Assembly (NCBI RefSeq): GCF_012524165.2
Contig: NZ_JABACJ020000017.1
Location: 43,743-107,742, forward strand
Direction: 5' to 3'
DNA length: 64,000 bases
Origin: Faecalicatena faecalis
Lineage (GTDB): Bacteria; Bacillota; Clostridia; Lachnospirales; Lachnospiraceae
Shown here piece by piece: positions 23,396 to 32,902 of this stretch. The notes under the pieces are model-generated. The model was not told the DNA's origin. It saw nothing but the letters and a program-made list of their open reading frames with translations, and searched no databases. Both the position numbers and the translations under genes were made by a program. Numbering within the stretch: the first letter of the stretch is position 1; each line of letters starts with the position of its first letter.

Positions 23396-25543
23396 TCAGT
23401 TCCAATTCATTAAGCCGTAGCCCTTGATACAGGAGTAATTGACGGGGTAGCTCTTTATCTTGCAGGCGTCGCCGGAATTGCCCTCGACGGTATAGACGCG
23501 CTCCCCGTCCGTCCCGATAACAAGCCCTACATGGTCTGCGCTCCCGTCCCCGTCCCAGTCGAAAAAGATAGCGTCGCCGGGGGCGATATTCTCATAGCCC
23601 CTCGCGCCCCATTGCCCGCGTGACTGGAACCAGGGTACGCCCTGTGACTGGCACCCGGCAAAGCGCGGCTCGCTTTTCCCGGCTTGATTGTAGCACCATG
23701 AAACAAAACAGGCGCACCATTCCACGCGGCTGTTAAATCCGTACCAGCTCCAAAAGGGTCGCCCGCCTACGTTGCCGACTTGCCGCTTCGCAAGGTCTAC
23801 AACGGCGGTGTTGCCGGGGCGTGTGCCGTTTACAAGCTGTACGCCGCTTAAATCCTCGGACGCGCCCATATCGGGGGAGCCGCCGCCGAAAATCAGCGGC
23901 TTGTTTCCGCTTGTTTCCAGATAGACGCGGTACATTTCAAGCTGCTGTGGCGTTAGAAGTTCCTCCGCAATCTCGGAAATGGGCTTGTTCGTCAGCTTCA
24001 CGTTGAGGATATGGTACTCGTAGGGTACTTCCTCGCTGGTCGTTTCCCCTGTTTCCGGGTCTGTGCTTGTTTCTGTGCGGTAGCGGATTTCCGTTTCTTC
24101 CGTCAGCGTCAAAGTGTACTGCATGGCAAAGACGCGGTTTAGTTCTGCCTGTGCGCTCTGCGGGGTGTAGGTCTGTAAAAGGGCGGTGAGGTAGGACGCT
24201 AACTCATGGGGGTTATGCCCGATACTGTCAAGGTCATAGCGGTATTCGTCATAGCCGGGGTGGGTGCTTTCGATATTGTCAATCTGCTGCTGAAGCTCGT
24301 TTTCCTTTGCGGCGTAATTATTTTCCGTCGCCACAAGGTCGCTGTCCTCCGACGTGTAGGAAGTCCCAAGTATGCCGTTCATCAAGCCGGAGAACATGGA
24401 GCCGCAAGAGGAAAGCCCCGCCGATACCATGATGAATAAGAGCAGCGCGGCAACGGCGATACATACGCCCGCCGGGTGCCGCCCTACAAAAGCGATTGCC
24501 TTTTTTGTTTCCTCGGCGGTCTTTTTTGCCGCCTTGCGGGTGTTCTCTGCGGCTTTCTGCGCCGTTTTTGCGCCGCCTTTCCTTGCCGACTTTGCATACT
24601 GCCGCTTGATTTGCTGCTTCTGCATGAAGCGGGAAAGGGGATTGCCCGCAATCTGCGGATTGTCATGTAGGGATTTATGGTACTGGAAATCCACATTCGC
24701 CTTGAACGCCGCTTTCTCTGCCTTTGCCGCCGCCCGGTAGGGTTTGAGCTTGTGGCTGCGGTAGCCCTCCTTGACTTTCCGCGTCCCGTACTTTGCGCCG
24801 CGCTCTGCCAGTTCTTCGGATTTGTGCGCCCCCTCAACGCCGGAATTGTCCTTTTCAACGGAATGTATCTTGTTGTGGACGAAAATACCCGCTTCCTGTG
24901 CGGGGCGGGATAGCGGGTTATTGTGGGGCTTATTCCTTCCTATGGGCTTTTCCTGTTCCTCAAAATGTAGGCGGGTCTTGCCTTTCCCGGTGGCTTCATC
25001 AAAGGTGCGCTCCCGTACAAGTTTCTTTTCTTTGGGGATAGCCGCCTTTGCCGCGTCCAGACGGTCGGCTGCTTTGTCCGATTTTCGGATATACCTTTCA
25101 AGCTCCGGCGTTGCCCGTTCCTCGTCGGTAAACTGCAAGCGGGAAGATTTTTCTTTTGCTGTGGCTTCTGCCTGTGCTTTCCTCGCCGCCTTTTTGCTCG
25201 CCTTTCTGGTACGCGCCCCGTCGATACGCTCCAAGACGCGCTCGGCTGCGGCGGTGTCCTGTTCCCGTTCTGCCCCCGGCGCATGGGGAAGCGGCGGCGC
25301 GGCGGCTGTGGGCGCGGGAGCTGCGCCGCCCGGTATGGTCTGCGCTGCCTGTTCCGGCGGCTGCGGTGCTTCGGTCTTTGCAAAGTCCGCGTCCCTTATC
25401 CGCTTGCTGATACGTTTCTTTTTCCCGGTGGCGGCGTTTACCTCGACAGCCCCCTCGCGGGTCATTTTCTGCGTGACTTTCTCACGCGCTCGATACTGTT
25501 TTATTTTTCTGTCCCTCCAATCCGCGCCCTTGCAAGGGCGCAA
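23396..25543 (-). CDS. Membrane-anchored CHAP-domain peptidoglycan hydrolase
   Basis: The protein of up to 715 residues has a long basic, Ala/Lys-rich cytoplasmic N-terminus, one membrane helix (HPAGVCIAVAALLLFIMVSA, near 360-380), a linker and a C-terminal CHAP amidase/peptidase domain. The Cys of VEWCACFVSWCYNQ and the His of GSADHVGLVIG are the catalytic pair. Such VirB1-like enzymes open the wall for the conjugation channel. The start is uncertain: the frame opens with TTG at 25543 inside the upstream methyltransferase gene. GGAGGG near 25522 precedes no standard start, and ATG 25465 is an alternative. Confidence 0.85.
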   Translation of the reverse strand: MRPCKGADWRDRKIKQYRAREKVTQKMTREGAVEVNAATGKKKRISKRIRDADFAKTEAPQPPEQAAQTIPGGAAPAPTAAAPPLPHAPGAEREQDTAAAERVLERIDGARTRKASKKAARKAQAEATAKEKSSRLQFTDEERATPELERYIRKSDKAADRLDAAKAAIPKEKKLVRERTFDEATGKGKTRLHFEEQEKPIGRNKPHNNPLSRPAQEAGIFVHNKIHSVEKDNSGVEGAHKSEELAERGAKYGTRKVKEGYRSHKLKPYRAAAKAEKAAFKANVDFQYHKSLHDNPQIAGNPLSRFMQKQQIKRQYAKSARKGGAKTAQKAAENTRKAAKKTAEETKKAIAFVGRHPAGVCIAVAALLLFIMVSAGLSSCGSMFSGLMNGILGTSYTSEDSDLVATENNYAAKENELQQQIDNIESTHPGYDEYRYDLDSIGHNPHELASYLTALLQTYTPQSAQAELNRVFAMQYTLTLTEETEIRYRTETSTDPETGETTSEEVPYEYHILNVKLTNKPISEIAEELLTPQQLEMYRVYLETSGNKPLIFGGGSPDMGASEDLSGVQLVNGTRPGNTAVVDLAKRQVGNVGGRPFWSWYGFNSRVEWCACFVSWCYNQAGKSEPRFAGCQSQGVPWFQSRGQWGARGYENIAPGDAIFFDWDGDGSADHVGLVIGTDGERVYTVEGNSGDACKIKSYPVNYSCIKGYGLMNWN

Positions 25544-26460
25544 TACTCGGCGTTTATCTCAATGCCTATATAATGCCTGTCAAGCTGCCTTGCGGCTGCT
25601 CCCGTCGTGCCGCTGCCGAAAAAGGGGTCAAGCACAACGCCGCCTTTCGGACAGCCCGCCTTGATACAGGTTTCGGCAAGTTTTGGCGGGAACGCGGCGA
25701 AATGCCCGCCCTTGTAGGGTACGGTATTGATAAGCCACACGTCCCGCCTGTTCCGCATGGTCGGCATGAGGGCTTCGTCGTAGTAGCTGCCGCTTCTCGC
25801 CCGGTTAAGCCCCTGTACTTTCCCCTGTCCGGGTACTTCGTCCGCATATTTCTGTCCCGCGCTGCGCCCGGTGCGGTACCGCGCCGCCGTTGTGGGGGCT
25901 AACGGCTCGGCTATGGCGGCTGCGTCATAGAAATATTTCTTTGACTTCGTAAGCAGAAAGATATGTTCATAGCAGCGGGTAGGGCGGTCTTTCACGCTCT
26001 CCGGCATGGGGTTTTCTTTCTGCCAGATAATGTCGCTCCGTAAATACCACCCGTCAGCGCGTAGGGCAAAAGCTAAAAGCCAAGGGATACCGATTAAGTC
26101 CTTTTGTTTGCAGCCGGAAACGCGGTTGTTTTTTGCAATCTGCTGTCCGTTTCTGCCTTTCGGGTTCTTCGGGTCTGCATGGTAGCCCTTGTTCCCTGTG
26201 CCGCAGTAGGTGTCCGCGATATTCAGCCAGAGCGTACCGTCAGAACGCAGTACCCGGCGCAGCTCGCGGAAAACCTCGGTCAGCCTGTCAATGTACTGCT
26301 CCGGCGTGTCCTCCCGCCCAATCTGCATATCAAGCCCATAATCCCTAAGCGCATAGTAGGGCGGGCTTGTGACGCAACAGTGTACGCTTTCCTCTGGAAG
26401 CTCCCGCAAGGCATAGAGCGCGTCCCGGTTGATGATGGTGTCAGTTTTCAGCCCGTTCAT
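25501..26460 (-). CDS. Site-specific DNA methyltransferase of the ICE
   Basis: The 319-residue enzyme has motif IV TSPPYYALRDYG near the N-terminus and SAM motif I DPFFGSGTTG near the C-terminus, the beta-class order of N4-cytosine or N6-adenine methylases. TSPPY favours N4-cytosine but does not prove it. No restriction gene is adjacent. It overlaps the VirB4 stop by 4 bases and the CHAP gene by about 43, so it is embedded in the transfer operon. Protecting ICE DNA on entry is the likely role. Confidence 0.9.
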   Translation of the reverse strand: MNGLKTDTIINRDALYALRELPEESVHCCVTSPPYYALRDYGLDMQIGREDTPEQYIDRLTEVFRELRRVLRSDGTLWLNIADTYCGTGNKGYHADPKNPKGRNGQQIAKNNRVSGCKQKDLIGIPWLLAFALRADGWYLRSDIIWQKENPMPESVKDRPTRCYEHIFLLTKSKKYFYDAAAIAEPLAPTTAARYRTGRSAGQKYADEVPGQGKVQGLNRARSGSYYDEALMPTMRNRRDVWLINTVPYKGGHFAAFPPKLAETCIKAGCPKGGVVLDPFFGSGTTGAAARQLDRHYIGIEINAEYCALARARIGGTEK

Positions 26461-28895
26461 GCTTCGCCCACTTCCTCCGGCTTCGTCGTCATTACCCGGT
26501 AAAGCTCGGTGTCTTTCGGGAAGCGGTCTACAAAGGGCAGCACCACGTTCCCGTAGAAGATAAGCCCCTCGCCCGCTTCGGTGTGGGTGACATATTTCAT
26601 CTGCTGCGGGGAGATGTTGAGCTGCTTCGCAAGGATAGCCCGGTCGCCCGCCGCCTGATTGAGCATGAGGACAAAATCAGAGTTTTCAAAGATATTCTCC
26701 ACTTCGCGGGAAGCAAGCAAATCCTTGACATTCTGCGTAATGGCTGTGGGTATGCCGCCCCATTTTCTGAAACGCTTCCAGATTTCAACGGAATAGGCGG
26801 CGGTCTGTTCCTCTTTCAAGAGAAGATGAAATTCGTCCATAAAATACCGGGTGGATTTCCTTTCTGCCCGGTTGACGGTGACGCGGTTCCATACCTGGTC
26901 CTGCACAATGAGCATACCTAACTTTTTGAGCTGCTTCCCAAGCTGCTTGATGTCAAAGCAGACAAGGCGGTTGTTCAGCTCCACGTTGGTACGGTGGTTG
27001 AATACGTTAAGGCTCCCGGAAACATACAGCTCCAACGCCGCCGCAATACGCGCCGCTTCCGGCTCCGGCTGCTTCAAAAGCTCGTTGTAGAGGTCGCCCA
27101 AGATAGGCATTTTCTCCGGGTCGGGGTCTGCAAGGAAAGGGCGGTACACGTTCCTAACGGCGCGGTCAATGACGGTCTTATCGACGGGCTGCAAGCCCTC
27201 CTTGCCGCCTATGACAAGCTCGCAGAGGGAGAGGATAAAGTCGGATTTCAGCGCAAGGGGGCTGTCGTCCTCGCTGTAATTGAGGTTAATATCCATAGGG
27301 TTCACATACTGGGGCTTCCCGTCAATGCCCTTGCCCGTAGGCGATAACCGTATCACTTGCCCGTCAAGCCGCTGCACAAGGGAAAAATACTCTGCTTCCG
27401 GGTCGCAGATAATTATGTCGTCGTCGGTAATGAGGAAAGCGTTTGTCATTTCCCGTTTGGCGGCAAAGGATTTCCCGCTTCCCGGCGTACCCAAGATTAA
27501 GCCGTTGGGGTTCTTTAGCTGCTTGCGGTCGCAGAGTATCATGTTGTTAGACAGGGCGTTTAAGCCGTAATACAAAGCCGCGCCCGTCTGAAAAAGCTCC
27601 TGCGTGATAAAGGGGATAAAGATAGCGGTGCTTGACGTGGTAAGCCCTCTTTGAATGGGGATAAGGTTCTCCCCAAGCGGTACAGAGGACATAAGCCCCG
27701 CTTCCTGTTGGTAGTCAAGGCGGGTCAAGGCGCAGTTGTTCTTCTGTGCAATGCCCGCCGCCGCGAATACGTCATTTTCCAGTTTCCTTTTTGTGTCTGC
27801 CATGTTCACCACAAGGAACGTCAAGAGGAACATTCTTTCATTCCGGCTCTGCAAGTCCTGTAAGAGATTTTTCGCTTCGCTGCCAAACGTGGCAAGGTCG
27901 GACGGGATTATATCCATGTCGTAGCCGCTGCGTACCGCTTTTTTCTGTTCCTCGATTTTCATTTTGTCAAGGTCGGTGATTTTCCGCTTGATTGTCTTTA
28001 TGGCTTCGGTCTGGTCGATACTGTGGATATGCAGATTGACGATAACGCCCGTTTCCAAGTCCAGAATGTCAGATAAGATACGGTCGTTTAATTCCGGCGC
28101 AAGGATTTCAAGGAATGAAACCGCGCCGATTTTGCGCCCCATGCGGAAATAACGCCCCTCGCCAAAACGGAAAGAGGAAGGGGCGATAAAGTCCTTTGTG
28201 GAAAGCCCGGACGGGGCAAGCCATGAAAAATCAAAGGCAAACTGCCCGCCCTCCGGGTGGAAAATGCCATGCAGCATTTTAAGGCGTTCATAGCCTGTCA
28301 TGGGGCGGGCAGACACGCCCAAGAGCTTAAAGTTGTTCAGTACGTCCGTTTCGATACGGGCAAGGCGGGATTTCGCCGCGCCCAGACTGTCGGCTTCAAT
28401 GGCAAAGGTGATATATTTTGCCTTGACAAGCCCGTTGTTGCCCTTTGCAAGCTGGTTTTTCAGCATATCCCGGTATTCTGTGCGGATAGAGTTGAAAGCG
28501 TCCTCCTGTGCCGGGATATTGACCGCTTTTTCCGCTTCGCCCCGCTGCGTCCCCTGATTGATGAAAGAGAGCTGCACCGAAACGGAAGCGTCAAAGTAGT
28601 TGAGGAAGTCGCACCAGTTCTCAAAAATGGCGGTCTTGTCGTCCGCTTGTGCAAGCTGATAGTTAATATCTTCAAAGGCGACGGTCTTTGAGTATTTCCG
28701 TCCCGTAACCTTGCAGATACCGTCCGGGTACATCTGTATATAGGGGATTGTCTGCTGCGCGGTGTGCGCTTTCCCGTCGCCCTTTGCCTGTCTGATGATT
28801 TCCGCAATCTGCTTTTTCTCGGCGCGGGTGAGCTTGCGGGGCGGGTTAGGCTTTGCGCTTCCCGCCGCGCTGTTTCTTCGTGTTTCCTTTTGCAA
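26457..28895 (-). CDS. VirB4-like conjugation ATPase
   Basis: The chain of about 812 residues has an N-terminal VirB4/CagE part and a C-terminal ATPase with Walker A LGTPGSGKSFAAKREM and a Walker B-like region (STRYFMDEFHLLL). It powers assembly of, and substrate passage through, the type IV secretion channel. I start at TTG 28895, 8 bases after AAAGGAGGT; the TTG at 28916 lies upstream of that ribosome site. It overlaps the 3' end of the PrgI gene by about 50 bases. Confidence 0.93.
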   Translation of the reverse strand: MQKETRRNSAAGSAKPNPPRKLTRAEKKQIAEIIRQAKGDGKAHTAQQTIPYIQMYPDGICKVTGRKYSKTVAFEDINYQLAQADDKTAIFENWCDFLNYFDASVSVQLSFINQGTQRGEAEKAVNIPAQEDAFNSIRTEYRDMLKNQLAKGNNGLVKAKYITFAIEADSLGAAKSRLARIETDVLNNFKLLGVSARPMTGYERLKMLHGIFHPEGGQFAFDFSWLAPSGLSTKDFIAPSSFRFGEGRYFRMGRKIGAVSFLEILAPELNDRILSDILDLETGVIVNLHIHSIDQTEAIKTIKRKITDLDKMKIEEQKKAVRSGYDMDIIPSDLATFGSEAKNLLQDLQSRNERMFLLTFLVVNMADTKRKLENDVFAAAGIAQKNNCALTRLDYQQEAGLMSSVPLGENLIPIQRGLTTSSTAIFIPFITQELFQTGAALYYGLNALSNNMILCDRKQLKNPNGLILGTPGSGKSFAAKREMTNAFLITDDDIIICDPEAEYFSLVQRLDGQVIRLSPTGKGIDGKPQYVNPMDINLNYSEDDSPLALKSDFILSLCELVIGGKEGLQPVDKTVIDRAVRNVYRPFLADPDPEKMPILGDLYNELLKQPEPEAARIAAALELYVSGSLNVFNHRTNVELNNRLVCFDIKQLGKQLKKLGMLIVQDQVWNRVTVNRAERKSTRYFMDEFHLLLKEEQTAAYSVEIWKRFRKWGGIPTAITQNVKDLLASREVENIFENSDFVLMLNQAAGDRAILAKQLNISPQQMKYVTHTEAGEGLIFYGNVVLPFVDRFPKDTELYRVMTTKPEEVGEA

Positions 28896-29247
28896 TCGCT
28901 GATACCTCCTTTTCAAGTTTTCTCTGCCGTTCTAAGGCGGAATAAAAGTTGTCTGTCCTGTATGGTCGTTCTTTGGGGGCAATGAATTTCGTCTGAATGA
29001 TGTTCTTCACCACTACTTCAAGGGGCTGTCCATGCTTTTCATACATGGCGAACAGGAAACAGGGCAGCATGACGGCAATCATAGCCATAGACGCAAGGCT
29101 TGTGCCTGTGCTGTCTTTGAGCAGAAAGAAAAGCGGCAAGCCGATAATGAGAGCCGCCGCAAAACATACAATCTGCCGTTTGGTAAGGTTGAACGCTACT
29201 TTTGTCTTGACTTTGGATAAGTCTTTGGGTACGGGTACATACGCCAA
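28846..29247 (-). CDS. PrgI-family membrane protein
   Basis: The 133-residue protein has two adjacent membrane helices (IVCFAAALIIGLPLFFLL and ASMAMIAVMLPCFLFAMY) and a basic C-terminus. PrgI-type proteins pair with VirB4 in Gram-positive transfer systems in the way VirB3 does in Gram-negatives. AAAGGAGG lies before the ATG. About 177 bases without a convincing gene separate it from the VirB6-like gene. Confidence 0.88.
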   Translation of the reverse strand: MAYVPVPKDLSKVKTKVAFNLTKRQIVCFAAALIIGLPLFFLLKDSTGTSLASMAMIAVMLPCFLFAMYEKHGQPLEVVVKNIIQTKFIAPKERPYRTDNFYSALERQRKLEKEVSAIAKGNTKKQRGGKRKA

Positions 29248-29424
29248 GTGAAAACCTCCTTTCTCTGGGTTTGGTGTTGCTGTAATTTTCCATAAGGGTA
29301 ATCAAGGCAAAGGTCAATCTATGCCCTTTGCCCGCCCGTATTCTATGGGGGTTATCCGCGTCAAGGTCGGGTCGTATTTTCGCCGCTTCGCTCTGAAAAT
29401 CTCCACCCTGCCCTTGACACGCCG

Positions 29425-30294
29425 CTAATGCGCGGAGAATATCGACTTCGCCAGTGCGCCGGATTTGAACAGGGAGAAACAGAGGATAACGGTGTAGGCT
29501 GCAAGGGAGAATATCGCGCTGTGCAGATTGTCCGCTATTATCATGTTATTCACCAGAACCGCGTAAATGCCGACGCATATCATAATGAGGAAGCCTTGAA
29601 AACCGATAGCGAACAGGGATTTTAGGTAGTTGTTTCCTATCTGCCCCCATTCCCGGTTAGTCATAGTTGCAAACGGGATAGGCGATACCGAACAGTAAAG
29701 GTAAATTTCTATCATACGCCCGTAGAGGATAACGGTTATCAGTACGGACATGATTTTCATGCACAAGCTCACAAGGCTTGTTTCCATGACAAGTAAGAGC
29801 AGTTCGGGGATTTCCATAGCGTCAAGCCCGCTTTGCATGGAAGCAAGGGCGGCGGCAACATCAATCTCTGTGCTGCCGCCGATTACCCCCGCCGCGCCGG
29901 AAACAACGTGCTGCGCCATATCGAACACCGCCATAGTGATGTCAAAGGTGTGCGTCACAAGGTAGACTGCCACAAACGCCTTGAACACCCACTTGAAGAA
30001 CATGGAAGTGTCAACGTCGTGCATATTGTTCTTTTCCGTTACCATGCTGATAAGCTCATAGCATAGGACGTAGGTAATGACAAGCCCCGCAATGGGTACG
30101 ATTACATTCTCACTAAGCGTCTGTATCATGGAGAATATATTTGCGTTCCACCCTTGCGGGGTCTGCCCTACCTCTGCGGCGATAGTGCCGACTTTCTCGT
30201 TTACGTCCCCGAACATAGTTGACAGATTACCGTTTATGGCTCCTATGAGGATTTCCTTTATCCATTCGTTAATCGCGTCAAGTATGCTCTGCAT
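29425..30294 (-). CDS. VirB6/TrbL-like polytopic channel protein
   Basis: The 289-residue protein shows about six membrane helices (for example IVPIAGLVITYVLCYELISM and FQGFLIMICVGIYAVLV) and an amphipathic N-terminus (ILDAINEWIKEILIGAINGN). This is the TrbL/VirB6-like component that always follows Maff2 in Tn1549-like elements. AAAGG lies before the ATG. It is the fifth transfer gene of the operon in the minus direction. Confidence 0.85.
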   Translation of the reverse strand: MQSILDAINEWIKEILIGAINGNLSTMFGDVNEKVGTIAAEVGQTPQGWNANIFSMIQTLSENVIVPIAGLVITYVLCYELISMVTEKNNMHDVDTSMFFKWVFKAFVAVYLVTHTFDITMAVFDMAQHVVSGAAGVIGGSTEIDVAAALASMQSGLDAMEIPELLLLVMETSLVSLCMKIMSVLITVILYGRMIEIYLYCSVSPIPFATMTNREWGQIGNNYLKSLFAIGFQGFLIMICVGIYAVLVNNMIIADNLHSAIFSLAAYTVILCFSLFKSGALAKSIFSAH

Positions 30295-30313
30295 AAGCCT
30301 TTACCCGCGCTTC

Positions 30314-30529
30314 TTAACCGAACAAGCCGGAAAGCAGCGGTACAAGGGTCATGCCGATAAGGGCAACGCCGCCGCCCGCCATAAGCTGCTTCATGCCCTG
30401 GCTTTTCGCGCCCGGATTGTCGTTGCCGTAGCCCTCCATGAGGTTAATCACGCCCCAGATACCAAGCCCGGCTCCAAGTGCTACAACAAGGGTCTGCAAA
30501 ACGTCTACTGCGCTATTGAAAAATGCCAT
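30314..30529 (-). CDS. Maff2-family small membrane protein
   Basis: The 71-residue protein has two membrane helices (VDVLQTLVVALGAGLGIWGV and LMAGGGVALIGMTLVPLLSG) separated by a polar turn with GYGNDNPGAKSQG. That is the layout of pilin-like VirB2 proteins, and Maff2 proteins are their probable counterpart. The start ATG 30529 follows AAAGGA. A minus-strand terminator lies about 75 bases upstream, so part of the incoming transcription stops before this gene. Confidence 0.85.
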   Translation of the reverse strand: MAFFNSAVDVLQTLVVALGAGLGIWGVINLMEGYGNDNPGAKSQGMKQLMAGGGVALIGMTLVPLLSGLFG

Positions 30530-30602
30530 AAATATATCCTTTCTGCCGCGTCTGCGGCTGTCCGGCAAGCGGACAAAAGGCGGTCAGCATATGCCGCCGC
30601 AT

Positions 30603-30630
30603 AAAAAAACCGCCCTCTGGTAAAGGCGGC
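30603..30630 (-). terminator. Terminator/attenuator upstream of Maff2
   Basis: On the minus strand CCGCC-loop-GGCGG is followed by seven T. It splits the rep-PcfB-VirD4 genes from the Maff2-VirB6-PrgI-VirB4 genes and could be an antitermination control point. Confidence 0.75.
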
Positions 30631-30936
30631 TGTCCCCGCGCTGCGTAAGTTCTGCGGCGCGGCGGTATTCAGTTGTAAGGGGTGCGGCTCCTGCCGCTGT
30701 GTACTGCGCCGGAAAGTGGGGGCGCGTATCATGTAGCCGGTATGGATAGATGTGATTGCTTCAATCGCTCCTTTCTGTGTCCCGCTGTGCTGCCGGACGT
30801 TTTTTTCAGACTTGCGGGAAGTGAATAGCTTGCGTAGCAAGGTGTTCGCTTCCCGCAAGTTCACAAAGGGGTAGCTGCCGCCAGGCAGCGTAGGGGAAGT
30901 GTAGCTTCCCCTGTCCCCCGGCGGTCTGCCATGCTG
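30631..30936. other. Structured non-coding leader between VirD4 and Maff2 genes
   Basis: About 300 bases have no convincing gene. A 12-bp inverted repeat (ACTTGCGGGAAG at 30810-30821 with CTTCCCGCAAGT at 30849-30860) encloses a smaller stem, and a short GGGGAAG/CTTCCCC hairpin follows near 30895. A long 5' untranslated RNA for the pilin-type gene is likely. Confidence 0.5.
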
Positions 30937-31107
30937 TCACTGTTGCGGGATAAGCCCCCGGCGCGTGACATACTCCGTTGCAAAACGGCGGTGTTCCGCT
31001 TCCTTTTCCCGCCAATACTCCCATAATGCAGCGTCGGCGGCTTCCGCAACATTCATTAAAAACCGTTCAAGCTGCTTTTGTTTTTCCTCTGCGCTACGTT
31101 TCCTCAT
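30937..31107 (-). CDS. Small helical ICE protein
   Basis: The 56-residue protein MRKRSAEEKQKQLERFLMNV continues with AEAADAALWEYWREKEAEHR. It is strongly helical and charged. Its ATG lies inside the end of the VirD4 gene (14-base overlap), so it depends on VirD4 translation. No family or function is known to me. Confidence 0.6.
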   Translation of the reverse strand: MRKRSAEEKQKQLERFLMNVAEAADAALWEYWREKEAEHRRFATEYVTRRGLIPQQ

Positions 31108-32902
31108 GGTCTGCGTCCTCCTGTAAGTCTGCCGCGTCAATCTCGTAATAGTCAAAAACCTCGTCGGGCTTGACAATGGCGGGGCGGCGTTTAAGGTGCT
31201 TTTCCATGTCAAAGGCGTTCTTCGGGTCTGCGTCGGACAGGTACTTGTATTTCGGGTGCTTCGTTATGTCGAATTTATCCGAAAAGAACGGGCGCACCCC
31301 GCGTAGCTGCAAGATACATTTCCCTCCGTCCATGACTGCGATTTCATCTTCCGTCATAAGCTGCTTTCCCAATTTCTGATAGTTCAGCCCATGCGAAAGC
31401 TCCCGCCCCCTTGTTTCGGAAGTGTTGAAGCTGTCTATCGTTTCCTTGCCTAAAATCTCCGATATTTCTTTGAGCGTCGTTTTTTCCTTGCCGCCCAAGA
31501 AAAGCGTGGTGTCGCAGTTGCCGACTATGGTATCGGCGTTGTCCTTGTAGATTGCCTTTAGCTGTGACTGGCTCTGCAAGATGATTGACGCGGAGATTTC
31601 CCGGCTCCGTATGGTGGCTATGAGCTTTTCAAACTTCGGTATCTGCCCGATATTCGCAAATTCATCAAGCAAGCACCTTACATGGACGGGAAGCCGCCCG
31701 CCGTATTCATCATCTGCTTTGTCGCACAAGAGGTTGAATAGCTGTGTGTAGAGAATACTCACGACAAAGTTAAAGGTGTCGTCGGTGTCGCTGATAATCA
31801 CGAAAAGGGCGGTCTTTCTGTCGCCTATGGTGTCAAGCTCCATTTCGTCGGTTTCCATAAGCTCCCGCAGCTCCTTAATGTCGAATGGGGCTAACCTCGC
31901 GCCGCATGAGATAAGTATGCTTTTTGCGGTCTTGCCCGCCGCCAGTTTGTATTTTTTGTACTGCTTGACTGCAAAATGTTCCGGGTCTTTTTCTTCCAGA
32001 CGTTCAAACATGAGGTCAACCGGGTTCTGGAAATCCTCGTCGTCCTCGCGGGCTTCCGACGCATTTATCATTTCAAGCAGCGTCGTGAAGTTCTTCTCGT
32101 CCTCTGGGGCTTCATACCAGATATAGCCGATTAGTGCGGTGTAGTAGAGCTTTTCCGCTTTCACCCAGAAATCCTCGCCGGATTTTTCCCCGTCGCCTTT
32201 GGTGTTGGCGATAATGGTATTGACTAATTTCAAAATGTCCTTTTCGCTCCGCAGATAGGCAAAGGGATTGTATTTCATGGATTTTTTGAAGTTAATCGTA
32301 TTTAGCACTTTGATACGGTATTTGTACCGCTGTAACATTTTCCCGGTTTCCAAAATCAGTGTTCCTTTCGGGTCAGTGACGATATACGACGTTGGAAAAT
32401 CCTTTGACGTACATTGCATGAGCGACGGTTTCACAAAGAACCGGGTCTTGCCGCTGCCGGAACCGCCGATTACAAGGATATTTTTGTTTCTTGCGTATTT
32501 CGGCTGCTTCGGGCGGCTGTTCATGGTGAGCCGTTCCGTCTGTGTTAAGGGAATATTGTTCTCAAATACCGGGTCGGTGTACGGCTTTATGTCGTCAGCC
32601 CCGCCCCAACGCGCCGAACCGTATTCTGTCCCGCGGCGGTATTTCTTCGCGTTCTTGCCTTTGGTGTAGATAATCAGCCGGACAATGACCGCCCCCGCAA
32701 TGCCTAAAGCTAAGTCTGCCGGGTGGAAGCTCGGCGCGATACTGGAAAAGGCGGCGGTAAAACCGTCCCCAAGATGTAGCAGCTTTGCGCTTGCGTCCGC
32801 GCCGGGGGAGAGCCGGACAGCCGCGCCCACTTTATCAAAGAGCCAGACAAAGAGCAGATACGGGAGATTTAGGATAAGCAGCTTCTTGATTTCCGGCTTC
32901 AT
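31094..32902 (-). CDS. VirD4/TraG-type coupling protein
   Basis: The 602-residue ATPase has two N-terminal membrane helices (LLILNLPYLLFVWLFDKVG and LALGIAGAVIVRLIIY), Walker A VIGGSGSGKTRFFVKPS and a Walker B region LLDEFANIGQIP. It links the relaxosome to the VirB4-powered channel. The start overlaps the end of pcfB-like gene by 4 bases. Length is normal. Confidence 0.95.
   Translation of the reverse strand: MKPEIKKLLILNLPYLLFVWLFDKVGAAVRLSPGADASAKLLHLGDGFTAAFSSIAPSFHPADLALGIAGAVIVRLIIYTKGKNAKKYRRGTEYGSARWGGADDIKPYTDPVFENNIPLTQTERLTMNSRPKQPKYARNKNILVIGGSGSGKTRFFVKPSLMQCTSKDFPTSYIVTDPKGTLILETGKMLQRYKYRIKVLNTINFKKSMKYNPFAYLRSEKDILKLVNTIIANTKGDGEKSGEDFWVKAEKLYYTALIGYIWYEAPEDEKNFTTLLEMINASEAREDDEDFQNPVDLMFERLEEKDPEHFAVKQYKKYKLAAGKTAKSILISCGARLAPFDIKELRELMETDEMELDTIGDRKTALFVIISDTDDTFNFVVSILYTQLFNLLCDKADDEYGGRLPVHVRCLLDEFANIGQIPKFEKLIATIRSREISASIILQSQSQLKAIYKDNADTIVGNCDTTLFLGGKEKTTLKEISEILGKETIDSFNTSETRGRELSHGLNYQKLGKQLMTEDEIAVMDGGKCILQLRGVRPFFSDKFDITKHPKYKYLSDADPKNAFDMEKHLKRRPAIVKPDEVFDYYEIDAADLQEDADHEET

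Noticed and set aside
29248..29424. A possible 29-codon gene between the PrgI and VirB6 genes on the minus strand
   Set aside because: The frame is protein-like but very short and has no convincing ribosome site; overlap with other plausible frames prevents a call.
30505..30864. Minus-strand open frame of 119 codons between VirD4 and Maff2
   Set aside because: It covers hairpins and a terminator, has no ribosome site and an unlikely composition; treated as non-coding.
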